64,000 bases of DNA from Chalara sp. BL73 (lineage: Eukaryota; Ascomycota; Leotiomycetes; Helotiales): assembly GCA_918026815.1 (NCBI GenBank), contig CAKJVC010000095.1:248001-312000 (forward strand). Reading direction: 5' to 3'. This document shows, piece after piece, positions 34,362 to 46,431 of this stretch; the first letter of the stretch is position 1; each line of letters begins with the position of its first letter. The position numbers were made by a program, and so were the translations under genes. Under the pieces are notes generated by a model. That model did no database searches. It was not told where the DNA came from and was given only the letters and a program-made list of their open reading frames with translations.

Positions 34362-35915
34362 CCTGAATGAGTTGAACGTAGAAACACGGTTGAAGGGTTG
34401 GATAGCACTATAGAAGCGCTTGGAATGGTCAGGTATGAAGATCAATGCAAAATGATTCTTGGATGAAATCTGCTTGGGTGGATCGTAGGTAATCAAAGAC
34501 GGGTTTCCACTTGTTGGGATCTTTTGTTCTGATGATCGAGCCCAATATTCTGGCAACCCGAGCTGAATGGTCGCTGTTTCTCTACACCAGCCATTACTGA
34601 CCAGTCACAGGGGATAGTGCTCATGGGAGGGGAAGGCTGGTGTTGGACCAAAGAGTATCGTATGAATGAGGGTGCTACCATCAACATCGGATCCCAAGGT
34701 TGGGATCGTTTTCAGCCACCGAGCATGGGACGGCCTCGCACACCCACTTGGAAGCAAATCGGTGATCAGCTTTCAGCTGGAGCTCCTTAGCACGCCAATT
34801 GGTACAACTGGCAAGGTTGGTCGGGTAGTTCATGCACGAATATCAATGTGGGGTATGATAACATCGCCTCATAAATAGGAAAACAAAAGACTCAAGGCGT
34901 GAGATTGGGGAACGATTGGCCATCATCGGGCCCCGCGTCAGCCAATGCCACGTCAGGCCCAGTTGATCCCAAGTACAGGTAGTTCAACCAGTTCAACTGA
35001 TTTAGTCAAGTTCTTCCTAGTCCATGTCACGCATGGACCACTATCGAACACGTGCACGATAGTTGCTTATGAAACATGATAAAATCTTTATTTACATTGA
35101 GATTTTCTCTTTAAGGACTGCATAGACCTCTAGTAGCCTTAAAGGACCTGCCGGGCTGAGAAACCCAACTGAATCGGTTGAGCCAGTTGAACTACTAGGA
35201 TCACTTGGCTCTGCCGTTACGTTATCCAGCAGCATTCATTGTCGAGCGTTGTCAACAGCCCTAATGAAGGCTCGCCAGGCTCGGACCACAAGATCATTCA
35301 AGGTTGGAATAGATGGCTGTTATTCGCGAGAAGCTTCGTCCTCAGATGCAACCCGACAGCCACGTTTGGGCATCAGTCGTCGCAGCCGCAGTACATGGTG
35401 AGCCAGAACGGGGAAACGAGGCGGGGGGACACGGCACAACGCAGAATGCCAACACAGCTCATTCTCAGCGTTTATTTACTTTTTTTGCCTTGACCAGTCA
35501 CTAAAACAGGATCTTGTAGATTCTGCCTTGAGGCTCTAGCCCTCCAGCTCTGTCCCACCACCAATTCCAGCTTTACAGTAGGTGTTCAGTAACAGTCCAG
35601 GACACAGACAACTAGAACGGCACCTAAAATCGTGCGCGGGAAGCGCCGCGCGCAGTGGGGTCTGCAGGGATCCAGCACCAATACATCAATACAATTGGAG
35701 CATCAGTACAATGGAAGGTATTTTACCTGGTAATACCAAGTACCAAGTCTGTGGGTTGACAACATCAGCATTTCCCTCATAAGGTAAGCAAGTAAGTACT
35801 TGAGCTTACTACCCTCCTTTCACTTTTAGTCCCACGATCAATCGTGAGCTCTCTACCACTGTCATTATTCCCATCCCCGTCCCACAAGCACATTCTTAAC
35901 CAAAAAAAAGATAAC
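34362..35915. other. Intergenic between divergent genes
   Basis: The stretch separates the HET-TPR gene (minus) from a membrane-protein gene (plus) and should hold both promoters. A minus-strand frame (34347-34556) is open upstream of the first HET exon but has no ATG at its start. No other gene was recognised. Confidence 0.4.
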
Positions 35916-37396
35916 ATGGCCCCTGCGCCATGGGCGGCCTTACTCCAGGGTTACTCTGCCGAACTCCTTCAATTGCAATCCCGCAACGTCAACACCACAA
36001 ACCCCGTCACCGTCTCCGACTACCTCGCCGCGCAATGGGTGAACCCAGCCGATATCCTCTCTATCCTGCTGCTCCTGGGCCCTGATATAGTTCAGGGAGC
36101 TGTGGCACAATTAGCTGGGCGAACCATTACGCCGGTGGCCTTCTCATTCGGATGGGTAGCCTACGCTGCGCGGGCGCTGCTGAACGCCGTTGGTGGTTAG
36201 TGTTTATTGTCCTCTCCTTTCGTTTCATTGTTGCTCTCAAGAAACCAGCATCTCATCGGTAATACAGATGGCTCCCTGATGCCCAACACAGACATGACCA
36301 ACACCCTTGTCATCGGCGCCCGAAGTGGTCATATCCGCACGACGAAAACATGGGTCTTGGGCAGGCTGCTCAGAGATGGTGATGATCGCGTAGATGAGGA
36401 AATGGAGGGTCGAGAACAGGCCCATGTGCCGCCGGGGACGACGGGGCTTAAACCTACCGAGGCTGCGAAAGACAAAGGAAAAGACAAGGAATGGGAAGCA
36501 CTGCGCGTGTCGGTTTACCAACTGGTCCCCCAGGCGGAGCAGGGCACGGCACATGGGACGCCGACGGTGGATTGGGTGTGGCTGTCGGGCTACGTGATGA
36601 TTTTGGTACAATTGTGTATATCGATCATTCCGTGGATCATATCCAATGAGTGGGGCACCTTCATGATTGCCGTGTGCGGGAATCTGCTGGCTTTAGTAGA
36701 AGGGTCCTTGCCACAATGGAGATCGGAGAAATGGGCTGCGGGGCCGCGAACGGGAAGTGCAACGGTGACGATCACCCAGGGTAATGGGAGTCGTCATGCC
36801 ATGCTGATTTTGGGGACGAAGGGTGAGGGATTGGATCTGGAGATCTTGGCTCTAGGCACGAGAACGAAGTCGGCCGGGAGACTCACGAGAATATCAACTG
36901 CCGTGCTTGCACTTCTTTGGCTAGCGCTGTTGGGGACAGTTGCAGGCTTGAAGACTGATACTTGGTGTAAGTTCCTCTCTGCCACATCCAAACCCATACG
37001 CTCGTTAACATGCGTGCAGACTTGATGGGAATCGGACTTCTCGGTAGTGTTCAAAATGTGATCGCAGCAGGTGCGCCGCGAAAACCCAGCGCCATGGGGT
37101 TTCACATTAGATTGATTGAAACCATCTCAAATAAGAAAGTTGCAGCTGTACTCAAAGAGGTGGAATCCAAGTACGAATTCGTGGGCACGTCGTTGGTGCC
37201 GGTGTTCTTCCCTGGTGGTCTACGTGTGAAGTCGGAGGAGGATATCGAGTTCTGGCGTAAAGCACAGGATAAGAGGATGAATCCAAATAACTGGGGGACG
37301 AGAATTGATCGGATACCGGAAAAGGTGGAGGAGCAGCTGGATGAGAAGGATACCATACATTTCGTGACGAAAGAGGTGAGAGGGGAAACATCATAA
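35916..37396 (+). CDS. Multi-pass membrane protein of unknown function
   Basis: Three exons (35916-36195, 36268-36966, 37020-37396) join in frame to 451 residues. The N-terminus (MAPAPWAALLQGYSAELLQL) is followed by a predicted helix at ADILSILLLLGPDIV and another at PVAFSFGWVAYAARALL. A hydrophilic loop rich in Lys/Glu/Asp comes next. Then come two helices around WVWLSGYVMILVQLCISIIP and GTFMIAVCGNLLALVEG, and two more at STAVLALLWLALLGTVAGL and LLGSVQNVIAAG. The C-terminal 115 residues are soluble and charged (VFFPGGLRVKSEEDIEFW). It has the look of a conserved ascomycete membrane protein, but I cannot name a function. No frameshift or stop is seen. It stands alone, diverging from the HET-TPR gene. 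Confidence 0.8.
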
Positions 37397-38055
37397 GAGT
37401 TGTCTGGCATCTGACGGCTTGTTATTCATTGAATTTAAGGTTGCCGGCTGGTGATGAAGGCTCTCAATATCAAAAGGGATATTTCAACATTTATCATTCA
37501 TGGCTATCATTGATATTGACACCATACCATTGTTCAATGCATAAAAGGGGGACGAGACTCAACGCCTGTCCGCAGTGTCCCCTACCCTACGAGCCTGTGG
37601 AGAAAAAGGAGAAGGAGACGCTTAAAGGACAAGATTTATCCGTCCAAAATCTTCCTTAATCTTAGGATTCCAACGTACGGGCCCATCGTCGAGCCTTTTT
37701 TAACGCTTAGAATAAGAAAGAAAATCACCCTTGTACAGATGCGAAGGCAATAAGCCTGTCCTAAGCTCCTTGCTAAACAACCCTTTGAACCGCTCTCCGA
37801 ATCACCCAGCACGTTGCCTATTATCATTCCCACACCATAGCTACCCACTACGTCGCAGCTAGACCATTTCCTGGACAGGCCCTAGATTGCTCATTTGCAT
37901 GATAGGCAGCTATTCTGCAGGCGGCAGGTCCTGTGGACAACCTAAATCAACCAACCTCTCTGGCTATCTCTTCGCAAACACATCTAAACTGTAGCTATCG
38001 CTGTGATAACCCCCCAGTAATCCCTCCAATAATTCCCAAGATTGTTCCCACCAGC
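37397..38055. other. Intergenic; no gene recognised
   Basis: Nothing supported. It lies between two convergently placed coding regions and may hold their terminators. Confidence 0.4.
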
Positions 38056-39272
38056 TCAACACCCGGGTCGGGCCTCCATCTCCACCTCCCCTACCTGTCG
38101 CGGGTTACCGGAACTACCCTCAAATCCCACGGTTGCTGTCGGCCTACATGTGTTAATAATTTGTTGCTTTGAACCTGCCGTATCCGTCAAGGATGTAAGA
38201 ACATACCGAGAATTATCGCCGCACGCAGTTGCAACGGTCGCAGCAGGGACAACTTGCACTGACATGAATGTTGTGACTACGGCTACCGGTACCTTTGTTG
38301 ACGGGGTAGGTTGAGTATATGTAATGACAATTGATTCTGCAAGCGCATGAACATATCGAATGGGCAATATTAACACTAGGTAGAGCAGTTGTAATATCCT
38401 CCACGGCTGTACTTTCGTTCCCCAAGATCAGTGTATACAATTAGAGTAATTACTCTAAAGTAAGTAATATTACTCTAACTCTAATCTAATAAAAAAGCTA
38501 TTACTCTAATCTAACTCTAATTTAATTTGATTACTTAAATTTTATTAGAGTAACTAGAGTAACGACACGTGATACCGGAGGATTAATTTTCCGGCTCGAA
38601 ACATGCCGCATTAAGACTAGTGTTTTTAAATTAGCGAGTTTCGGCACGGATAAACTTTTATTTCCGAATTTCGGCTTAATAAAACTTCGAACTTTGTAAA
38701 AAAAATCCGTAAACTTTTAATAGTATTGTAAATAGTCGCTGTTATATAACTATATTACGCTTATACTTAAACAAAATATAACTTAAACATAAGTAATTAT
38801 AAAATTAGAGTAAAATTAAAGTAATGTTAAGTGTTACTCTAACTCTAATCTAACTCTAATAAAAAATTGGTTACTTTAATCTAATATAATCTAATTAAAG
38901 TAACTTAAATTTTATTAGAGTAATTAGAGTAACTTGTGTATACACTGCCCAAGATTCTGTGAGTATCGTCGCAGGAGCTGTAGCAGTGGATTGCGGTATT
39001 ACCACGCTTGTAGTTACCCCAAGACTTGGCAGTGATGAGATGCCGGTTGCAGATCCTCCGGAGCCCAGCGACGTTGATAAAGGTCAACCATTGGTTGTCT
39101 GGCCGAAACTGGTCGACGCTGATAAAGTCAACGTGCTGGTATATGTATAACCCGGTATCGCATAGCCATTGGCAGAACGATATACATTATAGATGTTTAT
39201 TGCTTGTTGAATGTTAACGGTTGTATCCTGTCCGCGGTTCGCAACAACGGCAGTGGAGATGTGGTTCGTCAA
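38056..39272 (-). pseudogene. Thr/Ser-rich protein relic split by an insertion
   Basis: On the minus strand the 5' part (39272-38945) encodes a Thr/Ser-rich stretch (GYTYTSTLTLSASTSFGQTT, then GVTTSVVIPQSTATAPATIL), with one in-frame TGA at 39086-39084. The 3' part (38431-38056) continues with GNESTAVEDITTALP and, after a probable 42-bp intron or a frameshift, YTQPTPSTKVPVAVVTTF and TACGDNSRYVLTSLTDTAG. A 497-bp insertion lies between; its removal with one target copy rejoins the two parts in the same frame (WAVYT to LILGN). No start codon is secure. The composition suggests a cell-wall or secreted protein, but no domain is recognised. Confidence 0.6.
38440..38936. mobile_element. 497-bp AT-rich insertion with 8-bp target duplication
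   Basis: It is flanked by TGTATACA on both sides (38432-38439 and 38937-38944). Its two ends carry related arrays of ACTCTAATCTAACTCTAA-type repeats (about 38440-38570 and 38805-38936) that are mainly direct copies, with only short imperfect inverted ends (ATTAGAGTAATTACTC / CAAGTTACTCTAATTA). The middle contains two CGAG/ATTTCGGC blocks and no ORF. An 8-bp duplication suggests a non-autonomous hAT-type element. Confidence 0.65.
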
Positions 39273-41090
39273 GAGCCCTACACCGGAGCCTAAGTCCCAG
39301 GCACCAAAAAGCTTGTCTCTGGGAAAGCTTGTCTTGGCACATTTAAGGAAGTTCTATTTTGAGGCATGTCCACAAGATTGCTATAAATACGGTCGAGCTA
39401 CACCAGGGCTAGTTTGAGGTAGGTTAAATTAAGCAGGCTGCATCCCTACTATACATCGCGACATCCTACAATTCGTTCCCCCTAGCACGGAATATCAAGA
39501 AAGATTATATCCCCTTGCTTCAAAATAAATGTTCGGAATATTTCTAAAACTGCCGTTATCCTTGCTGCATTCGTTGTAGCGCGGCCACAGCTCCGGAGCT
39601 AGGTCAACCGGGCCTTTGGTCTAGAAAACCGACAAAATATCCAGGGGCCTTTACCGTGCGATGACTTTGGTAATAATCAAAATTGTCTAGGATGACCCTC
39701 TTTATGCTGTCTAGTAGGCAGTTTTTGTTTACTAGACATTAATCCGCAAGGCAAAGCCGATTTTTAGTGCTTTTAGATTAAAGCTTTCCGCACCTACGAA
39801 CAATGAGCAGGCGTTCGGTAGAGCCGCAGCTGAGATTGACACATACAAGTCATGCGGGTGGAGGAATAAGGAGGGTTTGGAGCGGATTTGGCAGTTGCAA
39901 ATTCTGTATTGTCGCTAATCGTTATATAATAAGCTCCTAGTCTCAATAGAAGGGTTTCGAGGCATTTAACCTTGCTTCTGTTTTTAGCAATTTTCTAATG
40001 TTTTAGAATAGAATAGACTCAGAATTTGCACAAGAGATCTGCGAGCTAAAACTGCACTCAGCTACTATTGCCGTTTTGACGCTACTTTAGAAAGGGCTGA
40101 TTTTTCTACATACTATTCTGCCCCGAATACCGCCGCCGTCTTCCCAGTTATTGATCCCCAGTTGCCTCTCAAAATCCTAGCTACTGTATCGTTTTAAGGG
40201 ATCTCCACCTTCACTCTCTTTGGCAAACTTATATCTTATCTGTCTGGTTTTCAACCCTGATATATCACGTTCTTAACGTGTTTTGAGACTCGTAAGTAAA
40301 TTATACTCGGTTTCTTAATTTTTCTCACCTTGCTCTAGAGTTAGAAAAGTACACTATTTTAAAAGAATGTCAGAGGGAATACCGCACTGCTCCCGCTGCT
40401 TTTGACATGTCTTGACACCACAAGGGCTCGCATACACTTATACAATGAATACTACTCCGCCGGCAAGACTTCTGCAGCAAGCATCAGTTGGTAAGTGAGA
40501 TGTTTAATCGGAACTCTGCTACTCTAGTACGGCTCTGTTGTCTTCTAGACCAAGGAAGTGGCTTGTAGTAGATATAATATATCAAAAAGATGTTCTGGGG
40601 GAACAGTAAATAAAAACAGCGCCATCCAGAACAATCCCTATTATTGACAGCGCCTTAACCAACTCACTTGATTGACACTAGTAACTTTATACATAAAACC
40701 TGTCTGGGTGTATGTTCAAATTCTGATTATATGTCTCAAGTAAGTTTGTCTATAGTGTAATATTTTGTTATACTTTAATTTTCGCTTGCTGCTCTCATCT
40801 TTTTTAAAAGTGCACTTATATTTCCTGATATAAAACAGACTTTTTTATTTTTGATTATTATCTATGGCTAACATTCGCCTTCTAGCCGAGATATTCCATT
40901 GTGTGCCGTAGGGTAGCAGTCGCGACCGCCTTTTGAGATTTCACGCGTGGACCCGAATAGGAATGGTAACCGATGTATCGCGTGATGGCATGTAACAACA
41001 ACTAGTATTAAGCTTAAGGAATAACATCAATATAGTCAATATAATTTCTGAACTGAAAATTCTATGTATTTGCAAGTTTCATCCGGACCC
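39273..41090. other. AT-rich gene-free stretch
   Basis: No supported gene. The first 150 bp may still belong to the Thr/Ser-rich relic. The rest reads as decayed DNA with many stops in all frames. Confidence 0.5.
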
Positions 41091-42797
41091 TCAGCCCTCG
41101 ATATCCTTTCTAGCCTCGTTGATTCTGTTAACAATTAAATAAGAAAATGCGCGAAAATATAGATTTATGTCTGCGTACCTTGGCAGCTTCTCCCACTTAT
41201 CGCTTACGGCTATAATGACAGCACAAGCAGCCACTATAGGGGCAATCTGACCGAATCCATGGACTTCTTCTTCCTTGTTGGATCCACCAGGCATGTTCAT
41301 CCAGCCCGAGGCGTAGACCCAACTCCTAAGGTAGAAGATCGTGTAAGTGATGTAGCCGTACACAGCCATGCTAGCGATCCACGGCAAGACCCAATAGGCA
41401 GTAACGAACAACTGGTAAAACCGGTTGTTGATCCTTTTCGTATACCCCTCTTTAACACCAGCCAGGTCACGACAAAAACGGATGATGAGAACAGGGAGCG
41501 CGAAGGTGGCACATGCGCAGAGAACGACGTATGAAATGAAATCAGGTGACGTCTTGGGGTTGGCCCACCCAACGGCTTCAAGCTGAACTTGACTAAGAGA
41601 GTCAAATGTGTCATGCCATAAGTCAGCATCTAGGAAGCAAGAGCCAGCGAGAAATACTAGGCCGTCTTTTCGATCCTGCAGCGGCTTGTAGGGGGCCGTC
41701 TTCTCATACCGCAGCTGCTTCTCATAGAGGTAGGCAAGGGATAACCCGAGGACAAGAAAGCAGGTGGTCCTAATCAAGGCAGCGAGGGGAGCCTTCCAAT
41801 AACACCGAACGAGCACCATAGCAATGAAGGCGCTCCAACATGCCAACAGCACCATATATACCCCGATCATGTAGTGGTAGCGTGACGTCTCGCATTTCCC
41901 GAGCAGACCGAAGCTGATCACCTGCGCGATGCCAAGCAGGAGCTGAGTGTCTGAGATGGTGAGCAAGGCTATCTCGAAGAACTCGTAGAGTTTCTCGCCA
42001 CGCCCTTTTTCTTTAATACGCACGATTTTGGTGTTGGGTTTAAACGGGCTGAATATCCATTCGTCTATCCACACGGCTATTCTCTGCGGGATTTCATGCC
42101 ACAGCTGCCAGGCTGTGCCGTGCTGCTGGTGTTTATGTGTGAGTGGGCTAGGCGCTCGCGGATAGGTTGATTCTGACAGGAGTATCGTCTCGCTCCCAGT
42201 CGCGTACCCACCGGGGCCGCCATGACCATAATCAGACGACGGGCCAGACCGGTTGCCCATTGTTAATCCGGGGTACGGTCGTGCTCTCAAAGGATGGCGA
42301 GGAGCCCAAGATCCAGTGTCTGCATCTGGATTTTCACCTGTTGCCCTCATTGTCGGTTCACCGCTGGATCCATTAATGATGTGAACTGCGGTGAAACGAC
42401 GTAAAAACCACGCATTTAGGGTTGGCCTATACTCGCTAAGGTCAATAGCTATCTTCTCACCCGAAAGGTTCAGTTTCGACGGACCTTCCAAGTTCTGGTT
42501 TCCAGATGTAATCCGTCCGGGCGAACACGATGAGAAAGCCGGAAACCAAGGCGATAGACTCGGGCACGAGGAATGCGAGTAACACCTAAGGCGATTAGTT
42601 AAGTAGTTTTGTAGACCGAATGTACCAACTTAAATTCATACCCCTATGCCCGCAATATCAGGATCTGGCTCGAAATTGCCACGCTCGATTCCGCCGATAT
42701 TTGTCACAGTGATACCGCTAAACTGCGTTTTGCAGTCCAAAGGTCGGTCGTTTCTATAGCAGTAGCGTTGCACTTCGTATGACATAAAGGCGCCCAT
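41091..42797 (-). CDS. Multi-pass membrane protein of unknown function
   Basis: Four exons (42797-42642, 42585-42461, 42363-41179, 41124-41091) join in frame to 499 residues; reading through the 54-nt last intron also stays open. The N-terminal part (MSYEVQRYCYRNDRPLDC, GGIERGNFEPDPDIAGIG) precedes a first helix (VLLAFLVPESIALVSGFLIV). After a hydrophilic Gly/Ser/Pro-rich loop, about six further helices follow, for example YHYMIGVYMVLLACWSAFI, ISYVVLCACATFALPVLII and AYWVLPWIASMAVYGYITY. The motif FEIALLTISDTQLLLGIAQV is characteristic of a family of ascomycete membrane proteins of unknown role. A probable upstream exon (42882-42844, ending TFVYQYR) begins ATG-TAG, so the original start may be lost and the present protein may start at the internal Met used here. 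Confidence 0.7.
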
Positions 42798-42882
42798 CCT
42801 GTACTTGGAGATAGCAGTATTAACATACAAAGGGGGAAGTTTACCGATACTGGTAGACGAAGGTGCGACTGTCGTACTACAT

Positions 42883-43840
42883 CTTAATAATGGATTACAA
42901 CAGGACTATCGCTAATTATACACGAATTCAGATGAGGCCTTAGGATTGCGACTCTGCATTTGGCCGGTCAATTTCGTTCTTCGAGCGGCGTTCACACACA
43001 TTGTCCATCATCGAAGGCTTGGTTTGCGGAATAGGGTCGTCAAACTGGTTTCAGACTCTTCCTGATCCTCTGATCATAGTCGAGTTATGATTGGTAGATG
43101 TAAGATAAGAACACTCTATATCCGTGTGTAGTCTAATCTCGTTCTGTAGGGTTACGCATTAGCGTGGCGGCTAGCTGTGAGACGCGTAGCATGGGGCTGA
43201 CGGCTACACGTCTTAGGTTTCTGGAGCCTTGTTGTGCGACCACACTCAACAGACCTTCATTCTCATTAGCGCTTGCTACTCCAATGAATGGGACAAGCTC
43301 GATTTTAACAAGACTTAAGCTGGAGGCGCGGGATTGTGCTTAGTCTTGGTAGTGATCCGTATAATGAAGATCTTAGAGGTAGATAGAGGGCTGAAGGTCA
43401 GGATGAAACTCGTCTCACTGCAGGCGGGCCAGCAGATGAAAAGAGCAGAAAGGGCAGCCCGTCGCCTGCGCAATGCATGCGAGCCTATCTCGTGCGCTCA
43501 TGGTCACTGCGGCCTCACTGGCGCCGCAGAAAGCAGGTCGCTGGCTGTTGTGCCGCGCTAGCCCCAAAAGCGTAAACGTAGACGTTATGTAACCATCTGT
43601 TATTTTTTTGTAAAGCGAAAGAAAGATTCACACTTGTTGTAGAACTAGATTATGGCTCCTCGCACGCTCGGAGCTTGTGGGTGCCTGTTACTGTCATGTG
43701 TTGCTTTACAGCACTTTTGATTGGTTGGTAGCATATAGGGCTTTAAGCTAATACAGCTATAGAAAATCAGAAATTATATATTGTTTTAAACTCGAGATTT
43801 TTACAGTTGATCTTACAATTGACTCTATAATTAACCTGTA
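42883..43840. other. Intergenic with LTR-like relic near 43600-43720
   Basis: The block around 43650-43672 (TTATGGCTCCTCGCACGCTCGG) is shared with 24586-24610, showing an old interspersed repeat. No gene recognised. Confidence 0.45.
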
Positions 43841-44640
43841 TGCCTATAGCACATAAATTTGTAAATTTATAACATGCAGACTTATAGCCCGTAAATGTGT
43901 AGCATGTGAACTTGTAAGCTTGTAGCACGTAGACCTGTAGACCTGGGTAGCTCGTAGCATGTAAACTTGTAGCCCGTAAACGTGTAGCACATAACCTTGT
44001 AAGCCCGTAACACGTAGACTTGTAGCTCGTAGCATGTAGACCTGTAAACGGGTAGTTTGTGGACATGTAAACTTGTAAACTTGTAGCATATGAACTTGTA
44101 GCATGCAAACTTGTAGTATGTAAACCTGAAAACTTGTAGCACGTAAACTTGTAGCATATATACCTGTATTATGTAAATTTATAGCATGTAAGCCTGTAGC
44201 AAGTAAGCTTGTAGCATGTAAACCTGTAAAACCGTAGCATGTAGGCTTGAAGCATGTAGACTTGTAGCCTGTTAATATGTAAGCCCGTAGCACGGAGAAT
44301 TGTAGCTCGTAGCATGTAAACCTGTAAAGCCGTAACTCGCAGTATATAAGCCTGTAAACTTGTAGCTCGTAGACTCGCAGTATATAAACTTATGGCTTAT
44401 AGGCTTGTAAACTCGTAAAATTGTAGTATGTAAACTTGTAGGCCAGCAAACCTGTAAACCTGTAAACCTGTAAACCTGTAAACCTGTAAGTTCGTAGCAC
44501 GTAGAATTATAGCTCGTAGCATGTAGACTTATAGCATGTAAACCTGTAAACTTGTGGCCCGTAGACTCGCAGTATGTAAACTTGTAGCATATAAGCCTGT
44601 AGCATGTAAACCTGTAGACAGTGAACGAGTTAGTGTCGTA
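43841..44640. repeat. Degenerate satellite of TGTAGCATGTAAACC-type units
   Basis: About 800 bp consist of short alternating units such as CTTGTAGCATGTAAACCTGTAA and GTAGCTCGTAGCATGTAGAC, repeated dozens of times with drift. A more regular 8-bp run (AAACCTGT, about five units) lies near 44447-44490. All three minus-strand frames stay open for 91-149 codons because the unit contains no minus-strand stop. No coding function is implied. Confidence 0.9.
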
Positions 44641-45380
44641 GTATACAAAACAGATCCACGTTAAAAGTTATTAAGTAAATACGCGAGCACGCTAAAAATG
44701 GCTAAAAAGTTAGTATTTATAAAAACAGCTTAATCGTAGATTATTTGTTTTTTAAGCGTGTATATATACAATAATATCACTTCGCTATTTGGGACTGTCA
44801 ACAATCAATTAGCTGTTCGCTGCACTATGTAACGACGCAAGGAATCACGGGCTAGAATAGAGGCATATGGGAGTGCGTACAATAGGCTGATAGTGATTGC
44901 CTTATAAGTCTAAAGTACTAAGGATACAAAAACACGAGGAGCAACTGTAGAGAATAGGAACAGGCTTTTATATAGGCGACTCCGACTCTCCCCCGTATTG
45001 GGTCTGAAACCCCTTATACTCTGATCATCACTTCTTGCTTCTGTATTATGACTTTTGTGCCGTGCCTTGGGCATACCGATTGTTGCACGTTATACGCCGG
45101 TAATATCACGAATAGAACTATAGAATTATCCGCGCTTAATCCGCGCACAGAAACTGCTTTTACGAGTAAGTATAAATTACAGAAAGTGTACATAAAAACT
45201 TTTACAGCTTTATATTGTGGTGGGGACGATTTTCTTTCCTTTGACACACTGTCACGTGATACTCATGAGTGGTCAGTCATGTGACCTTAGGAACATGAGT
45301 TGTATATAACCTTCGCTTCCGGTATGAAGGCGCATCATCATCAATACAACACACCTTTTTACCCTTCTATATTTTACACC
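44641..45380. other. AT-rich DNA with interspersed repeat R2 at about 45215-45340
   Basis: The block TGTGGTGGGG...GATACTCATGAGTGGTCAGTCATGTGACC...GAGTTGTATATAA matches 56578-56700. It contains a TATA-like box and looks like an LTR or transposon promoter. No gene recognised. Confidence 0.55.
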
Positions 45381-45560
45381 TTTATAAGCTATTGACGTTT
45401 ATCTATTATATAGAGCTTAGGCTCGCCGGTGCTCTCCCGAGTATGCTACAGATACCGACATCACGCTTATAAGCTATTGACGTTTATCTATTATATAGAG
45501 CTTAGGCTCGCCGGTGCTCTCCCGAGTATGCTACAGATACCGACATCACGCTTATAAGCT
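45381..45560. repeat. 85-bp tandem duplication
   Basis: Two essentially identical 85-bp units (about 45381-45465 and 45466-45550) are followed by the first 10 bp of a third (CTTATAAGCT). The unit includes AGCTATTGACG, ATAGAGCTTAGGCTCGCCGG and GATACCGACATCACG. Confidence 0.95.
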
Positions 45561-45924
45561 TTGTGCTAGATCCTGTTGCTGTTCTTGTTCTTCAGCATGT
45601 TCCCCTCCATAATATTTTCCTTTTTTTTCGATTCATACAAAAAACCGGGCTTAAAAGCTCTCGTTCATCCATGAAGTGCTGTTGATGGCTTCTGTAGCCA
45701 GCTTCGACGTTAATGAGGCACGAAGCTTGGAGGTTGGTTTACTGTACTTGTCACGGCACGAGCTGTGGATCTACAGATACAGAGGGCAGCGGTGATACTA
45801 TACGAGAATCTATAGCTGAGGAAGGAAGAGGAGCTCAAGAAGAGCAAGCTATATATACACGAGGGAGCCCTAGCGGCTCGGCAGTAGGTCACGTGATCGA
45901 CCAGGGTCGGTACCGTGACAGTCT

Positions 45925-46140
45925 ATAGGAGCTTTTGACGCTCTCAATAGGACGATTAATAGTATAGCCAAACTGTAGTATTTTTCTGACTACAAGTCGA
46001 GCCCTTATAGAGAAGTAGCTAAAGAACAATAGCAAACAGATTACAGCTTTATATATTTACGTGGTGGAGATTAAGAACCCCAAACTAGAATATTGTTTCG
46101 GCAACACTGGTTTTTTCGGCACGCAGGGATGGACGTTACA
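45925..46140 (+). repeat. Interspersed repeat R1, copy 2
   Basis: It aligns with 16650-16877, from the CTCAATRGGRCGA-like start through AACTGTAGTATTTTTCTGAC to GACGTTACA. It lies 290 bp upstream of the Zn2Cys6 regulator. Confidence 0.65.
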
Positions 46141-46431
46141 CGTTCTGGCATCCTGGTCCGTGCCGTACGGCATGATTGCGTAATCTTGACATGGCCTAGC
46201 GCCAGGAGCACCCGCTCCGAGCAAAATGACCAATCGCCGAAGCTCGGCGGACGAAGCAGTGAACGTCACAACAAAAAGATCTCGCCTTCCTCAGTATCTC
46301 ATCCCCTCGGACGAATTCCTTACGGACCAAGAGACTCGGCTTCGTGGATGGTGGTGACATCTCGGAGTAAAATCGCCGATTTAATAGTTGCCAATTCTCG
46401 ATAGTTTCCTCTATGCGCCCGTGAGCAGAAC

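Noticed and set aside
43767..44293. Three overlapping minus-strand ORFs of 91-149 codons
   Set aside because: They are the satellite read in three frames; the repeat lacks stop words on that strand, so openness is not evidence of coding.
43841..44640. CRISPR array
   Set aside because: Units are short, degenerate and without unique spacers, and the genome is eukaryotic.
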